From positions 1,129,264-1,193,263 of the forward strand of contig QEOQ01000122.1 of the NCBI GenBank assembly GCA_010279815.1: a stretch of DNA of 64,000 bases, given 5' to 3'. Positions 12,286 to 22,987 of this stretch are shown in pieces; within the stretch, counting starts at the first letter, position 1, and every line of letters begins with the position of its first letter. The position numbers and the translations under genes were made by a program. This DNA is from Brachionus plicatilis. Lineage: Eukaryota; Rotifera; Eurotatoria; Ploima; Brachionidae. The notes under the pieces were generated by a model. The model did not search any database, was not told where the DNA came from, and worked only from the letters and a program-made list of their open reading frames with translations.

Positions 12286-13039
12286 AAAAATTTTAACAAG
12301 TAGGAAATAAAGTACCGTAACCGCTTGATTAAAACTCCAGGAATAAAACTGTAGTTCCTTCTTTATACTATTGGAGTTAAGACAATACCCGTCATGTTAT
12401 AATATATTTTAATTAAAATTCTGGAGTAAAGGAGAATTTAATATTTTAAGCCATTTATAAAGGCTAAAAATTCAGCTTTACTCCAGGAGTAAAAGCTGAA
12501 AAATAACGGACATCTTTGAAAAATTGTGGAGTTAATTTTGAAAATCATTAAAGTCAAATTTAGCTTTTATTCTAATTTCAAAAAAAAGTTCGGTTTTATT
12601 CCAATATGAAAAACTGAGTGTTTTAAAAATTATTAAAAAAAATTTTCTTTTAAAATAAAAAACATCGCTAAAGCTAAAAATTGAAAAATGATAAATGAAG
12701 AAGACAAAGGTGATACTGATGCTCAAGTAAAAATAGAACAGTGCAGTGGGTCAAAAAAATTAACTAAAAAAATCATCTAAATTATTGTTAAGTTAATTTT
12801 GAAATTTAAGGTAAGAAGACAAAAAAATGCTCGATCTAAATCGAATGAGAAATTAGGATAACAAAGGTGATTTGAGATCAATACGAGTTTAATCAATCAT
12901 TAGCCTGGATGTTCAGAGCTAAAATATAGATCGAGTACTTTGTCGTAAATGGTAGAATATTCAATTTGTTTATTCATGAATGCAAGTTCATATATTCTAG
13001 GCTCTCACATTCAAAATTTATCTCGATCTCTTTCACTCA
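12286..13039. other. Intergenic DNA upstream of EB1
   Basis: No gene recognised. Several ACTCCAGGAGTAAAAG-like stretches at 12330-12500 hint at an old inverted repeat. Confidence 0.3.
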
Positions 13040-13061
13040 CTCACTCTCTCTCTCTCTCTCC
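13040..13061. repeat. CT microsatellite in the EB1 promoter region
   Basis: A (CT)n/(CACT)n tract lies about 250 bases before the EB1 start codon. On the other strand it reads as a GAGA-type repeat, which may affect promoter chromatin. Confidence 0.6.
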
Positions 13062-13305
13062 AAATAATAATATTCAAAATCTATGCATAAAAACCAAGTA
13101 TATAAGCGAACGCGCATGTCGATTTCTAACTCAGCTTAGACTAACCAACTTAAAAAAATCTAACTTTGATGACTAAATTTTTCATCCAAAAACGCACACA
13201 CACGCATCTCATTTAAACTGCTGTCAATCATTAGCCTTTTGGTTTGTTTAAATTAATTCCTTAATTTTAGACTTTCGTCACTCCATAAGCTAAGCTTAGA
13301 CAAAC

Positions 13306-14573
13306 ATGGCCGTCAACGTATACAGCACCAGCGTCACTTCAGAGAATCTGAGCAGACACGAAATACTCAATTGGATCAATGACACGCTGAGGACCAATCT
13401 GACCAAAGTGGAGGAGTTGTGCACGGGCAGCGCCTATTGTCAATTCATGGACATGCTTTTTCCAGGTAAGTGAATGCACCAAGAACCGATCCAGCAGCAA
13501 ACGACAAATCAATCATTTAATTGTTTTCCTCTAGGCTCGATTCGAATGAAAAAAGTTAAATGGGACACTAAGCTCGAGCACGAGTACATTAATAACTATA
13601 AATGTCTTCAAGAGGGAATGAAAAAAGTCAGCATTGACAAGGTTTGTATAATTTTGGCCTTTAGATTTCTAGCTTGGTTGATTTGTCCTGTAGGGTCGTT
13701 AGGGCGATTAAATTTAATTTTTTTTTCTTCCTATTCCACTTCAAGGCTCGATTCCCATTAAGAGAGCTAAAATCGATGCTAAGCTGGAACACGAGTTTAT
13801 TCAAAATTTTAAAATGCTGCAAAATTGCTTTAAAAAATGCGGCGTTGAAAAGGTACACATGCACAAACTAATCAATTAACATTTAACTTTTTAACTGCAT
13901 GAAAAAACATGATATTTGAGAAAAATTTTGACTAAAAATTTTTTCTTTTTTTTTTTAATTAAAGATAATACCCGTAGAAAAGCTGGTCAAGGGAAGATTC
14001 CAGGACAATTTTGAGTTTGTTCAATGGTTTAAGAAATTTTTTGACGCCAATTTTGACGGCAAGGACTATGACCCGTTGGCGGCGCGCGATGGCTTGCCTC
14101 TGGTTGCCAGTGAGACAAAAATGCACGCAGCAATGGCCGCCAAAGCCAAGCCATTAGTGTCCAAGCCAGCGCCGGCCGCCAAGGTAATTCAAAAGCCCAT
14201 TAAGCCAGCGGCTAACACCTCGAAATCATCACTGCACAACACGTCGAATGGAAACATCAATCAGAACAACAACGTCATTAACGTTGAGCTGCAGCAAGAA
14301 AACCTGCGGCTGTTGACTGAAAATAACGAGATCAAATCAACTCTGGAGGGCCTTGAAAAGGAGAGAGATTTTTATTTTGGAAAATTGAGGGACATTGAGG
14401 TGTTGTGTCAAGAGTACGAGGCGGACAACTTGGTGGTGCTCAAGAGAATACTGGATGTTTTGTATGCAACTGCGGACGGATTTGTGGCGCCTGATGAGGG
14501 TGTTGACAGTGCTGATTTGATACAAAACGAGCATCAAGCCGAGCTCGAGGTCAATGATGAAGAAGAGTTTTAG
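13306..14573 (+). CDS. MAPRE: EB1-family microtubule plus-end binding protein
   Basis: End-binding protein that tracks growing microtubule ends through an N-terminal CH domain and recruits partners through a C-terminal coiled-coil EBH domain. Exon 1 is 13306-13465 (starts [19 protein letters not shown]). It joins in phase 1 to either of two alternative 107-nt exons, 13535-13641 or 13746-13852. The last exon, 13965-14573, starts [20 protein letters not shown]. The mature protein is 291 residues. The linker is rich in Ala, Pro and Asn. The EBH domain contains [16 protein letters not shown] and VDVLYAT-like sequence (here [11 protein letters not shown]). The tail ends EEEF instead of the usual EEY. 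Including both middle exons would shift the frame, so they must be mutually exclusive. A poly(A) signal lies at 14833. Confidence 0.95.
13535..13641 (+). other. EB1 alternative exon 2a
   Basis: This 107-nt exon follows a CTCTAG acceptor and ends AAG|GTTTGT. It codes for CH-domain sequence beginning [18 protein letters not shown]. It keeps the KK pair typical of microtubule-facing residues in vertebrate EB1. Confidence 0.9.
13746..13852 (+). other. EB1 alternative exon 2b
   Basis: This exon has the same length and phase as 2a and lies 104 bases further on. It follows a TTCAAG acceptor and ends AAG|GTACAC. It codes for [18 protein letters not shown], then a segment ending KKCGVEK. It is clearly a tandem duplicate of 2a with substitutions on the same CH-domain surface (KK to KR, V to A, W to I). 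Confidence 0.9.
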
Positions 14574-14832
14574 AGAATTTTTTACAAAAATTTTAGAGTG
14601 TGTCTTTTTTTTACTATTTAGTGAACTTGTATAAAACTTGCTATGATAAATGAAAAAAAAAATTGGTATTTGGTTTGGCTCTAATAATTTCCAAATTCGT
14701 ATTTTAAATCTTTTATATGAGAAATTTTTTTATACTCTTCGTAAACAAAAAAACTTCTAGCTTTTATTCATCAAATGACATTTTTCTTCTAAGCCTAACT
14801 CTTAATTTATACTTAATCTTTTGTTTGTCTTG

Positions 14833-14838
14833 AATAAA
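14833..14838 (+). promoter_or_regulatory. Poly(A) signal of EB1
   Basis: AATAAA lies 260 bases after the EB1 stop codon, in T-rich sequence. Confidence 0.4.
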
Positions 14839-15160
14839 ATTTAATAATTTCAATTTTGATTAATTTAGTGATACTTTTTTAATTTTTCAAATTGAGTCAT
14901 TGATTGAAATAATGTTCAATTTTTACGTGAATGTCTATATTTTGGGCGATGACTGACCCTTTTCAAAGAACTGAATCAAATTCTGATCAGGTATAAACTT
15001 AATTTAAAAAACTGTTGAACAAAACTTTTTTCTACCAGACATTATAAATTGAAGCCACCAATGCCCCTCGTTTCCTGAATTTTTTTTCTTCTAATTATTT
15101 AAAAATAAAAATGTTTATTAAAATTTTATTTTTTTATTTAACATAAACTGGTATCTAAGA

Positions 15161-15702
15161 GGCATCTTGAAGTTGATGATCAATTCAAAAAATCATTTCA
15201 ATTCAAAAAGTTTATCCTTAGATATTAAAATAAATCTTTGGTTTAATTTAAAAAATTGTAATGTAACATGCTTTACATGCAATGTAGATTTAGAAAATAA
15301 AAAAAATTGAAGAAATATTTTCTCAATCTATTGATAATCGATTTTTAATTTATTAAACTGATTTTCTGAAAAGTTTTATTTTCATTTTATTACTTATTTG
15401 GAATTTATTATTTGAATTTCTTTTTTAAATTTAATTGTGAATGCTAAACACAAATACTTTTGAAACAAAAATTTTCAAATAAACTTTACAAAAAATCAGT
15501 TAAAACATTTAAATATAAAAATCGATTATCAATAGATTGAGAAAATATTTCTTCAATTTTTTTTATTTTCTAAATCTACATTGCATGTAAAGCATGTTAC
15601 ATTACAATTTTTTAAATTAAACCAAAGATTTATTTTAATATCTAAGGATAAACTTTTTGAATTGAAATGATTTTTTGAATTGATCATCAACTTCAAGATG
15701 CC
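15161..15702. mobile_element. Fold-back hAT-like MITE, intact
   Basis: Two nearly perfect inverted arms of about 190 bases (15161-15351 and 15513-15702) start GGCATCTTGAAGTTGATGAT on each strand. The 8-bp duplication ATCTAAGA flanks the element exactly at 15153-15160 and 15703-15710. There is no coding sequence. Two relatives lie at 16889 and 58940. Confidence 0.9.
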
Positions 15703-15710
15703 ATCTAAGA

Positions 15711-16888
15711 GATATCATTTAGTTACTTTATTTTTATGAACTTGAATTGATGATTGATTATTATCTATAAGAGTGTTTTCTCTAATTAATTAAAACTATT
15801 AGAAAAAAAACTGCTTGTTATTTGTTTTTCTGATGGAAAATAAGTAAAGAAATTAAAAAAGTTTAAATATCAAAAAATTTATCATCAAAATTGCGATTCA
15901 AGTCGCGTTCTAAAAAATTTAAATACATATAGTTTTCTTCGGTTCGAAGTTTTTGATAAATATCAAAGAGTTTTTAATTATAGAATTAAAAATAATTAAT
16001 CAATTATATCTATTTATTTTTAGAGTAATATTTAATTATATTTTATAAAAGGTAAAAAGTTGGATTTCAGCGTTGTTTATTTTAAATTGTCAGATAAAAT
16101 TTACAACTAATAAAAAATTCTAATTTTGCTCTTTATTTTTTTGTAATATTATTCATTTTTTAATTTATTATTTAGTCCTAAAATCATAGTATTGAATGCG
16201 TATAATACTACATTACTGAATATCGAAATTATAAATAATAATAATATTAATCAATTTTATTTTTTATTAGAATTCCGGATTAATAATTAATAATTTAATA
16301 AGGAGAACTTTCAACACTTGAATGTCCCATAGAATCAAAAACTTTGAATTTTAAACCTTAAAATTATATCGTAATTTAAACTATATTTTTTTTTTATAAA
16401 TTAATTATTTCTATTATAAAGTTATAATTTATTTTGACAGACATTATCAAAACTAAAATCTTATGGGATGTATCCTATTTACTAAATGAAACTTGAAGCG
16501 TTCGCTAAAAATGGTTAAATAAACTTCTCGGCAGGCTGAAAAATTTAGCTTTTTAATTTAAGCCTCATTGAAAAAAAATAAAAACCATTAATACAAAAGA
16601 GTATGCATTGATTTTTATTTAGTTCGTTTAAAAAATCATTCGTTTGTTGATTTTAGTAAATTACTCATATAATTTTCGTTTTTTTATCAACTTAATAATC
16701 TGTATTTTTTTTTAATGAAAATATATAAAGCTTAAATTTTTTTGTACATCAAATTCCATTATCTTTAAAAATGAACATTCTTTTTTTTTTCAAATTTTTA
16801 ATTACTTTTCAGATCAAAAAATGCTATAAATTCTTTTATTGCTGTTTTAAGTTTTAATAATTAATTTTAAAAATTTTAAATTAAAATG
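15711..16888. other. AT-rich intergenic DNA between two MITEs
   Basis: No gene or repeat recognised. Confidence 0.4.
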
Positions 16889-17388
16889 GGCACGGAAGTT
16901 GATGATCAATTCAAAAGATCACTTCTTTTCAACGAGTTAATCATTAGATATTAAAATTAATCTTTGAATCGACTTAAATTATTCTAATGTGACATTCTTT
17001 GCATATTATGTAACTTTAAAAAAAGAATAAATTTTTTGTTGCAAAAATATTTGTAGAAAAGATCGATCTTTTCATTTTATTACATATTTGGAATTTAATA
17101 TGTGAAATTCATTTTTAAATTTTATTTTTATTTTTGAATGCTAGATACAAATACTTTTGAAGTAAAAAACTTCAAAATAAACCCTAAAAAAGATCGGTTT
17201 ATAAATTTAAATTTAAAAATCGATTTTATCTATATAATGAGAAAATATTTTTTTAAAATTTTTTTATTGTTTAAATCTACATGAAAATCTACATGAATGC
17301 AAAGCATGTAACATTTAAAATTATTTAAATTTATTCAAAGGTTAATTTAAATATCTAATAATAATAAGCTCTTTGAATTGAAATGATA
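16889..17388. mobile_element. Diverged copy of the 15.2-kb MITE
   Basis: The left arm starts GGCACGGAAGTTGATGAT and continues in parallel with the 15161 element; the inverted right arm ends near TTTGAATTGAAATGAT. The outer right end is lost. This is an older relative with many substitutions. Confidence 0.7.
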
Positions 17389-18368
17389 ATTCTCATATAA
17401 TTTTGCTTTCGTTCTTCTGAATTGTAAAATATTAAATAAAATAATAAATTAATGTAGAAAATTTGTTTGAATAAAATTCAATTAAATTATATTTTTTTAA
17501 GGATACGCATTAATTTTAGAAATTTATCATATTATTTCCTTTTATTCAGATGCAACATGTCTTAGAAAGCAATTTATTTAAATAAATAATTAATTTAAAA
17601 ATGAACAGGTACTACTAAATATCTAAGAGTATATAGTTCATTCATTGTCTACAGTGAACACCAGTTTCTAGTTCAGATAATAAAACAATGTAATTTGATT
17701 GATATAAAAAAAAAATTTAAAAAAAATTTATATTATTTTATTAAACTAAAATCGTTTTGACAAGTAGTAAAGACCAAAACAATAATTATCTTTTATCATA
17801 TTTTGACTAAAAAAAACAAGACATTTAAAATGATCAATCAGAATTACGAATATAGCAATTTTTAATAAGTAAGCCAAGAAATTCAACTAAAAAATTTTAA
17901 TCAAAAATATTTACTAATTTGTGAAAAATTGCCCACATTTTTCTTAAAAGTTTTCATCTGAATATTGCAGTAAAGATAAACAACATTTGATGTTTGAAGA
18001 TCAAGTTTTCTGTTTACTTTATCAAAAAATGTTAAAATTTTCCATTTTATTTTGAAAAAAAATTTATGGTAAAAAAATTAAAAATTAATTAATCATCAAA
18101 GATTAAATTAATAAGCTTTTTTTTTATAAAAATCATTACGCTCAAATGCACTTTATTACAAAAAAATGTAATATAAAAAAAAAAAAAGAAGCAAACTGAA
18201 AAAAAATAATCTCGAACTTTGTCGGTGGATAATATTAAAAAGACATTACCAAAATAGTCAAAAACCTATTAAATAAAGTCATCTAATAAAGCAGAACAAA
18301 AGCTTAAAAATTTTAAAATAGTTTTAAATTTTTTTCCTCAAATCTAAAATTAATGGCATTCACATTTA
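17389..18368. other. AT-rich DNA downstream of plastin
   Basis: Holds the plastin 3' untranslated region at its upper end; nothing else recognised. Confidence 0.4.
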
Positions 18369-21157
18369 TTATTCCAAAGATATTTGTTGTGGCTGATAAT
18401 CCTGGATCATTAGGGTAGCAAATATGGTCATAACCAATTTCTGTTTAACTTCTACAATATCTTCGGGTAAGGCGAACACACGAGCTCCAATTTTGCGTGC
18501 AATCGAAACAGCATATCGGGCATTGTCCATCTTGGCTTCATAGGAATTCTCGTTTTTAAGCAAATCGTACTGTACTGAGCCCGGCTTAATGGCATCGATC
18601 AAATCACAAATAACTCTAGAGTCCGAAATAGCCGGATCTTGGAAATTTTGTATGAACGTTTTTTTATCGGCCGATTTAAGCTTATTGTTGGTCCATTCTA
18701 TTATACCGTTCTCCACAATGGGATGACCCTGGCCGGCAATTTTTGCCAGCATAGCCAAAGTATAAGCTCTCATCAATTGCCAAACCAATGCTAAATATTA
18801 ATTTTAAAAATTTAATAAAATATAAAAAATATTTTTTTAAAAAATTTATTTTCTATTAATTACCTAAAGTAAATGTTTTGTCTCCATCTAACAAATTCGA
18901 GCCCTGTATACCAACTAGTTTAAAATTCATCACTTTTTTGCCAATGTCAATTGCATAGTTACAATTGTCCAGCTTTTGAAATTTAATCTTGATCGGAACA
19001 AACTTCTTGACAACTCGGTTCCATTCCACAGAGCCCGGTTTGATCATATCATAAAGCTTCAAATTATAGGTGATTTTTTTTTTTATTTAGACTTGGGTAA
19101 TTTACTTGGAATATGACAAGACAATCTTGTAAATCAGTGTACAAATAGTTCACATAGGGGTTGACTCCCATCGAATTCATCCAATTTCTGTAAGTTTTTT
19201 CCTCTCTGGTCTCCTCAATTAAATCCTCATCTTGGATGGTCACATCTTCGGGCACATCCAAAGCCGGATATGTGTTAAACAAATTTGCCACAAAACTTAA
19301 AAGAATTTTTAAAATTTAAAAGAAATTAAAAAATTTTAAATTAAAAAAAAATTAAAAAATTAATATACGCCATGTTTAATTTTTGGTTGCCAGTTACTAC
19401 ATCGTTGGCAGTGACAAAATCTCTGGCCCTTAGCTTTTCAGCTTCACTCAACATTGCTTCAGCTCTTCGGTTCAAGTCATTTTCCTTAAAAAAATAACAA
19501 CTTAATATCTTGTTATTAAATTATAAATTTTTTGAAAAAATAATTTAAAATTGGAAAGAATGGATGGAAAAATTACATTTAATGGAGCTAGAGTAACTGT
19601 GGGCTGATGATTAGTTGGGCATATTTGCTTTAATAGATGGCTGTAGGCGACCGAGTCTTTGATGTCACTGCTGAAATTTTTGACCTCTCGGCCCGAATAG
19701 CCAGAGCGCGCCAGATGGTAGTTGAACCATCTAAGCAAGAGTTCTTCTTTGGTCAGCTTAAGCAGATCTTCCTTGGTCTCACCGTCTTTCAACAGCATGA
19801 CCAAACCAGGATGATGGGTCAAATTTATTTCGGAAAAAAGACCAATTTGAATTATTTGCCACAACAGACCCAGAATTAGATGTTCTTTTTCATCACGTAT
19901 GTCTTTTGGCCGAATGTTAATCACATGACAACCAATGGCCTCGGCACTTCTCAAAGCCAGTTCCAAATTTTCCAATTGTTGATAAATGGTGATATTTTTG
20001 CCGCGGTTTATGGTCCGCTCATCTATTGTTTTGGGCACAGAAAAATTGATCAATTTGCACAGCACAAGACCATCATTGCATCGCGTGTACAAATCTTTAG
20101 TCTCCGGGTTGATCGGATTTGTTGACAAGCCCAAGTCCGAGTCCAAAGCCAAATTTCTTTAGAATTAAAAATTAATTTTTTTTCTAATTTTCTAATTTAA
20201 ATCAATTTAAATTTACTGATTGATCCACTTGGAAAACGCCAACTGTTCTGAATGTCTCACTGTGTGTACAATTGAATCGTTTTCTTTGTTTCGGATTTCA
20301 GTGGTGCCACTAATGGGCTTTACTTTTGTCTTAAAGGTTCTTTCTTCTTTTTCACTCTTGAGTCTTGAATACAAACTTTCAAATTCGTCCAAACCAAGCT
20401 TGCCATCTTGGCTTTTGTCGCCTTTTTTGAACTCGTCCTCAATGGTTCTTGCCTGATAGCCTGGTATATCAATGCCCACTGTTTTTAAGGCTTCTCTCAA
20501 CTCGGACAATTCAATGTAGCCATTGCCATTGATGTCAGACTAAAGCAGAAAAGAAAGAAAGAAAAAAAATTAATTTTTTTGACAGAATTGTTGAATATAT
20601 CCGGAATAAATCTCGGACTATTCGTACTTTACTAAAAGCCTCGAGCATTATGCATCTAAACTCTTCTAGCTGGGCCTCGTTAATATTTATATCTAAGTCT
20701 TGGATGGTAAATTTTTTGGCCAGAGTGGTGCTCGAGCTGCTGTGCAGACTGGTGCGACTAGAAACGCTGAGAAAACTGCGGCAATTTTTCACCGAGCTGT
20801 TCGATTTGACCAAGAGGCCGGAGGCCAAGGATTTTTGGATGAAATTTTCTTCCATTTTGACACTCGCTGATTTCACACAAGAATTTATACGCACAGAATA
20901 AGTGCTTAATATTTCAAAAGATCAAAACTTAATCAGTTGTTTAAAGTTTGCCAAAGATACAGTTGTTATAGAAAATGAACAAAAAAAAAAAAATAAATCT
21001 CTTAAGAATATCAAGATATTCTAATGCTCAAGGCTTTTGGCATTTTAATTTTTACTTTTAAAAATTTTTCTTTCAGCTCATCGACTTGATCGTTGGCAAG
21101 CAGAACACTGTTTCTATTGTCCAGTGCGGCAATAGTGCCCGGGTTGCGTAAAGTCAT
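18369..21157 (-). CDS. PLS: Plastin/fimbrin actin-bundling protein
   Basis: Cytoplasmic actin cross-linker with two EF-hands followed by four calponin-homology domains in two actin-binding pairs. Minus-strand exons: first exon 21157-21056 or alternative 20855-20628, then 20539-20217, 20156-19577, 19484-19369, 19295-19106, 19056-18864 and 18790-18369. Every junction has GT...AG and the phases add up, giving 641 residues from the upstream first exon (vertebrate plastins are about 630) or 683 from the alternative. EF-hand loops are [12 protein letters not shown] and [12 protein letters not shown], both with plausible Ca2+ ligands. CH-domain hallmarks include [42 protein letters not shown] and [17 protein letters not shown]. 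The tail after MTIFATLM is diverged and ends QQISLE. The unknown membrane protein at 22424 is divergent. Confidence 0.96.
20628..20855 (-). other. Plastin alternative first coding exon (76 codons)
   Basis: Starts [13 protein letters not shown], is rich in Ser, and ends in an EF-hand entering helix ([13 protein letters not shown]) before the donor GTACGA. Its end is phase 0, so it joins the EF-hand exon at 20539 correctly. It gives plastin a Ser-rich N-terminal extension not found in the usual family layout. Confidence 0.75.
21056..21157 (-). other. Plastin conventional first coding exon (34 codons)
   Basis: Starts [20 protein letters not shown] and ends DELKEKFLK, the first EF-hand helix in normal plastins, before the donor GTAAAA. 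It is also phase 0. The sequence just before the ATG contains AATTATTTAG, so the exon could begin further upstream with a non-coding or short coding exon. Confidence 0.75.
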
Positions 21158-21362
21158 TTCTAAATAATTCTAAATAAGAAAATTTTTTTTTAATTTAAAA
21201 AAGCATCGATTCAAATTTGCCAAGCTAGGCATAGGTGAATAGATTTTACCTTAAATGGAATTATTAGCTCTACCTATTTAGAGCGACTAGAAAATGATTC
21301 ATTACGAGAATATCTATTTACTTTGATTATGATAATTAAATTTCAAAAGTTTAAATTTTAAT

Positions 21363-21500
21363 TTAAAACTTAAATAGAATTTGAGAGCTTTTTGGCCAAA
21401 TAGAAATTAGGTTTATGCGAAATTTTAGAACATTTTTGTCATAATATTCTTGAATTTCGATGCTACGAACATGTTCATTGTTTTCAAAATTATCTTCCAT
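21363..21500 (-). CDS. Small ORF, possible 5' exon of plastin
   Basis: A 45-codon frame starts MEDNFENNEHVRSIEIQEYY and has a richer codon mix than the surrounding AT DNA. It lies 200 bases upstream of the conventional plastin first exon on the same strand. No clean donor is visible, so it may be a leader ORF or chance. Confidence 0.25.
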   Translation of the reverse strand: MEDNFENNEHVRSIEIQEYYDKNVLKFRINLISIWPKSSQILFKF

Positions 21501-22423
21501 CAAACTAATCTTTTTTGAAAACAAATTTTCTTAAATTTAACAAAAAAAAAAAAAGTTATTTTTATTGTTTAAACTTTAAACAAAGTTTGCTGCAACAAAA
21601 TTTATACTAGTCTATTAATCACTCGAAAGACAAACGTTGCTGTGACTAACAAAATGTTTAGCTAGGCTGGCACACATTGTCCAAATGAGTCAAACTTGTT
21701 GCTTGACAGAAAATTCCCACCAGTCTTATCTAGCGGTCAAATTCACGCTAAATTTAGTGAGCAAATTTCAAGAAATCTTCGAATTCGATACAAACTAAAT
21801 GTTTGTATTTCTCTAACCAGCTTGTTTTATGGGATGTGAGTGTTTGAAACAAAAAATATGACTGGAATGCCACCTGAGTAGATCGTTGATATTGTTTGAT
21901 GAAAATAAATTTTTATCGATTTTTAACAATTTGCTCAATCAGCCTGTGCCAACAATTATGCAATTGAGAATGAACAGGAATTTGAGTTCTATTCTTCTAC
22001 AAAAAAATGAAAAAACATTTTCTAAATAAAATATTTCTAAAATATAGCTATTCTATTTTACTAGAAAATAAAATCACATGAGCCAGCAAAGATAACTCTT
22101 ATCTTTTCGCTAAATTTAATAGCTAATTTAACAAATGTCAACATGGCTATCGCAAAACTGTGAAAAAAAGAATAAAATTCACTGCCCCCCCCCCCCTAAT
22201 TGCTTGTGAAACCAAAAAAAAGAGTCACGAGTCAACAAAATCCACCTTATCTATTACTTTGTGCGGGACATTGAGAGCTAGTCGATTCTAGACCAGATCA
22301 GCTTTCAATTAGCCAATTTAAAGTGTATCCAAGTGTCTCTTAAATAAAATTACCGCAATAAATTTTTAATTGCTTTTTGAAAATTAAAAAAAAAAAAAAG
22401 AGAAAAAAATTTTCAGATCAAAA
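21501..22423. other. Shared upstream region of divergent genes
   Basis: Noticeably less AT-rich than the rest of the intergenic DNA, with a poly-C tract at about 22183-22196. It separates plastin (-) from the membrane protein (+) and may hold both promoters. No specific site was recognised. Confidence 0.35.
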
Positions 22424-22987
22424 ATGATTTTGAAAGAGATTTTGAGCATAGTGATATTTTTGTTTGAAATTAAAAATTTTACAGCCTGTTGGAATTTATC
22501 AACCAAAATTCTGAATGACATTTTCATAAATATTGATCCAAAAATCGATAGAGCCGGCAAGGTAGCAGTGGTGCCGGCGCCGAACAGAACTGTTAAATCA
22601 AAATACGATTTTAAAATAGACCTGATAGAAAGGAGGCTAGATGCGGTGGTCTCGAGCACTAGGCTAATCAAGCAAGTGAAGAATAGGGACATAAAAATCT
22701 ACTACAAGACAAAGGCGCACATGGGCAGCAAGACCAGCTCGAACGGCTCCAGCTCCATCCTCAAGCTGGACAATTTCGACCTGAACAAACTAGTCCAGTT
22801 CAACTATCTGATGGAGTCCGATCAATCTTTTTATTTGATAAAGATAAATCGAGACTTCCTAGTAATTCTTGGCAGTATATTTCTCATTGTTCTCGTATCT
22901 CTTGGTCTAATAACATGTTTTTATAAATTCATAGACAGCTCTCACAACGACTCTTATTACTTTTGCAAATATCACCAATTTCGTTGA
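22424..22987 (+). CDS. Single-pass membrane protein of unknown function
   Basis: The 187-residue product is not recognised. A hydrophobic N-terminal stretch (residues 5-22, EILSIVIFLFEIKNFTAC) may be a signal peptide or anchor. A clear membrane segment lies at about 145-168 (LVILGSIFLIVLVSLGLITC), leaving a short tail of about 19 residues rich in Tyr, His and Ser. The region between has potential N-glycosylation sites (NLS at 24-26, NRT at 54-56) and a Ser/Gly-rich patch near 101-111. The middle of the gene is much richer in G and C than its surroundings, which supports real coding. TTTTCAG lies 8 bases before the ATG, so the start may follow a 5'-UTR intron or a trans-splice acceptor. It is divergent from plastin. 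Confidence 0.65.
   Translation: MILKEILSIVIFLFEIKNFTACWNLSTKILNDIFINIDPKIDRAGKVAVVPAPNRTVKSKYDFKIDLIERRLDAVVSSTRLIKQVKNRDIKIYYKTKAHMGSKTSSNGSSSILKLDNFDLNKLVQFNYLMESDQSFYLIKINRDFLVILGSIFLIVLVSLGLITCFYKFIDSSHNDSYYFCKYHQFR

Noticed and set aside
13474..13871. Longer plus-strand frames across the EB1 alternative exons
   Set aside because: These read through introns and use the wrong phase for exon 2b; the phase-checked exon structure explains the coding signal.
19637..20125. Two open frames of about 80 codons on the plus strand inside plastin
   Set aside because: They lie opposite verified plastin exons and show no independent protein pattern; they are antisense shadows.
22183..22196. Poly-C tract as a regulatory switch
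   Set aside because: A single homopolymer outside any coding frame; nothing links it to a function.
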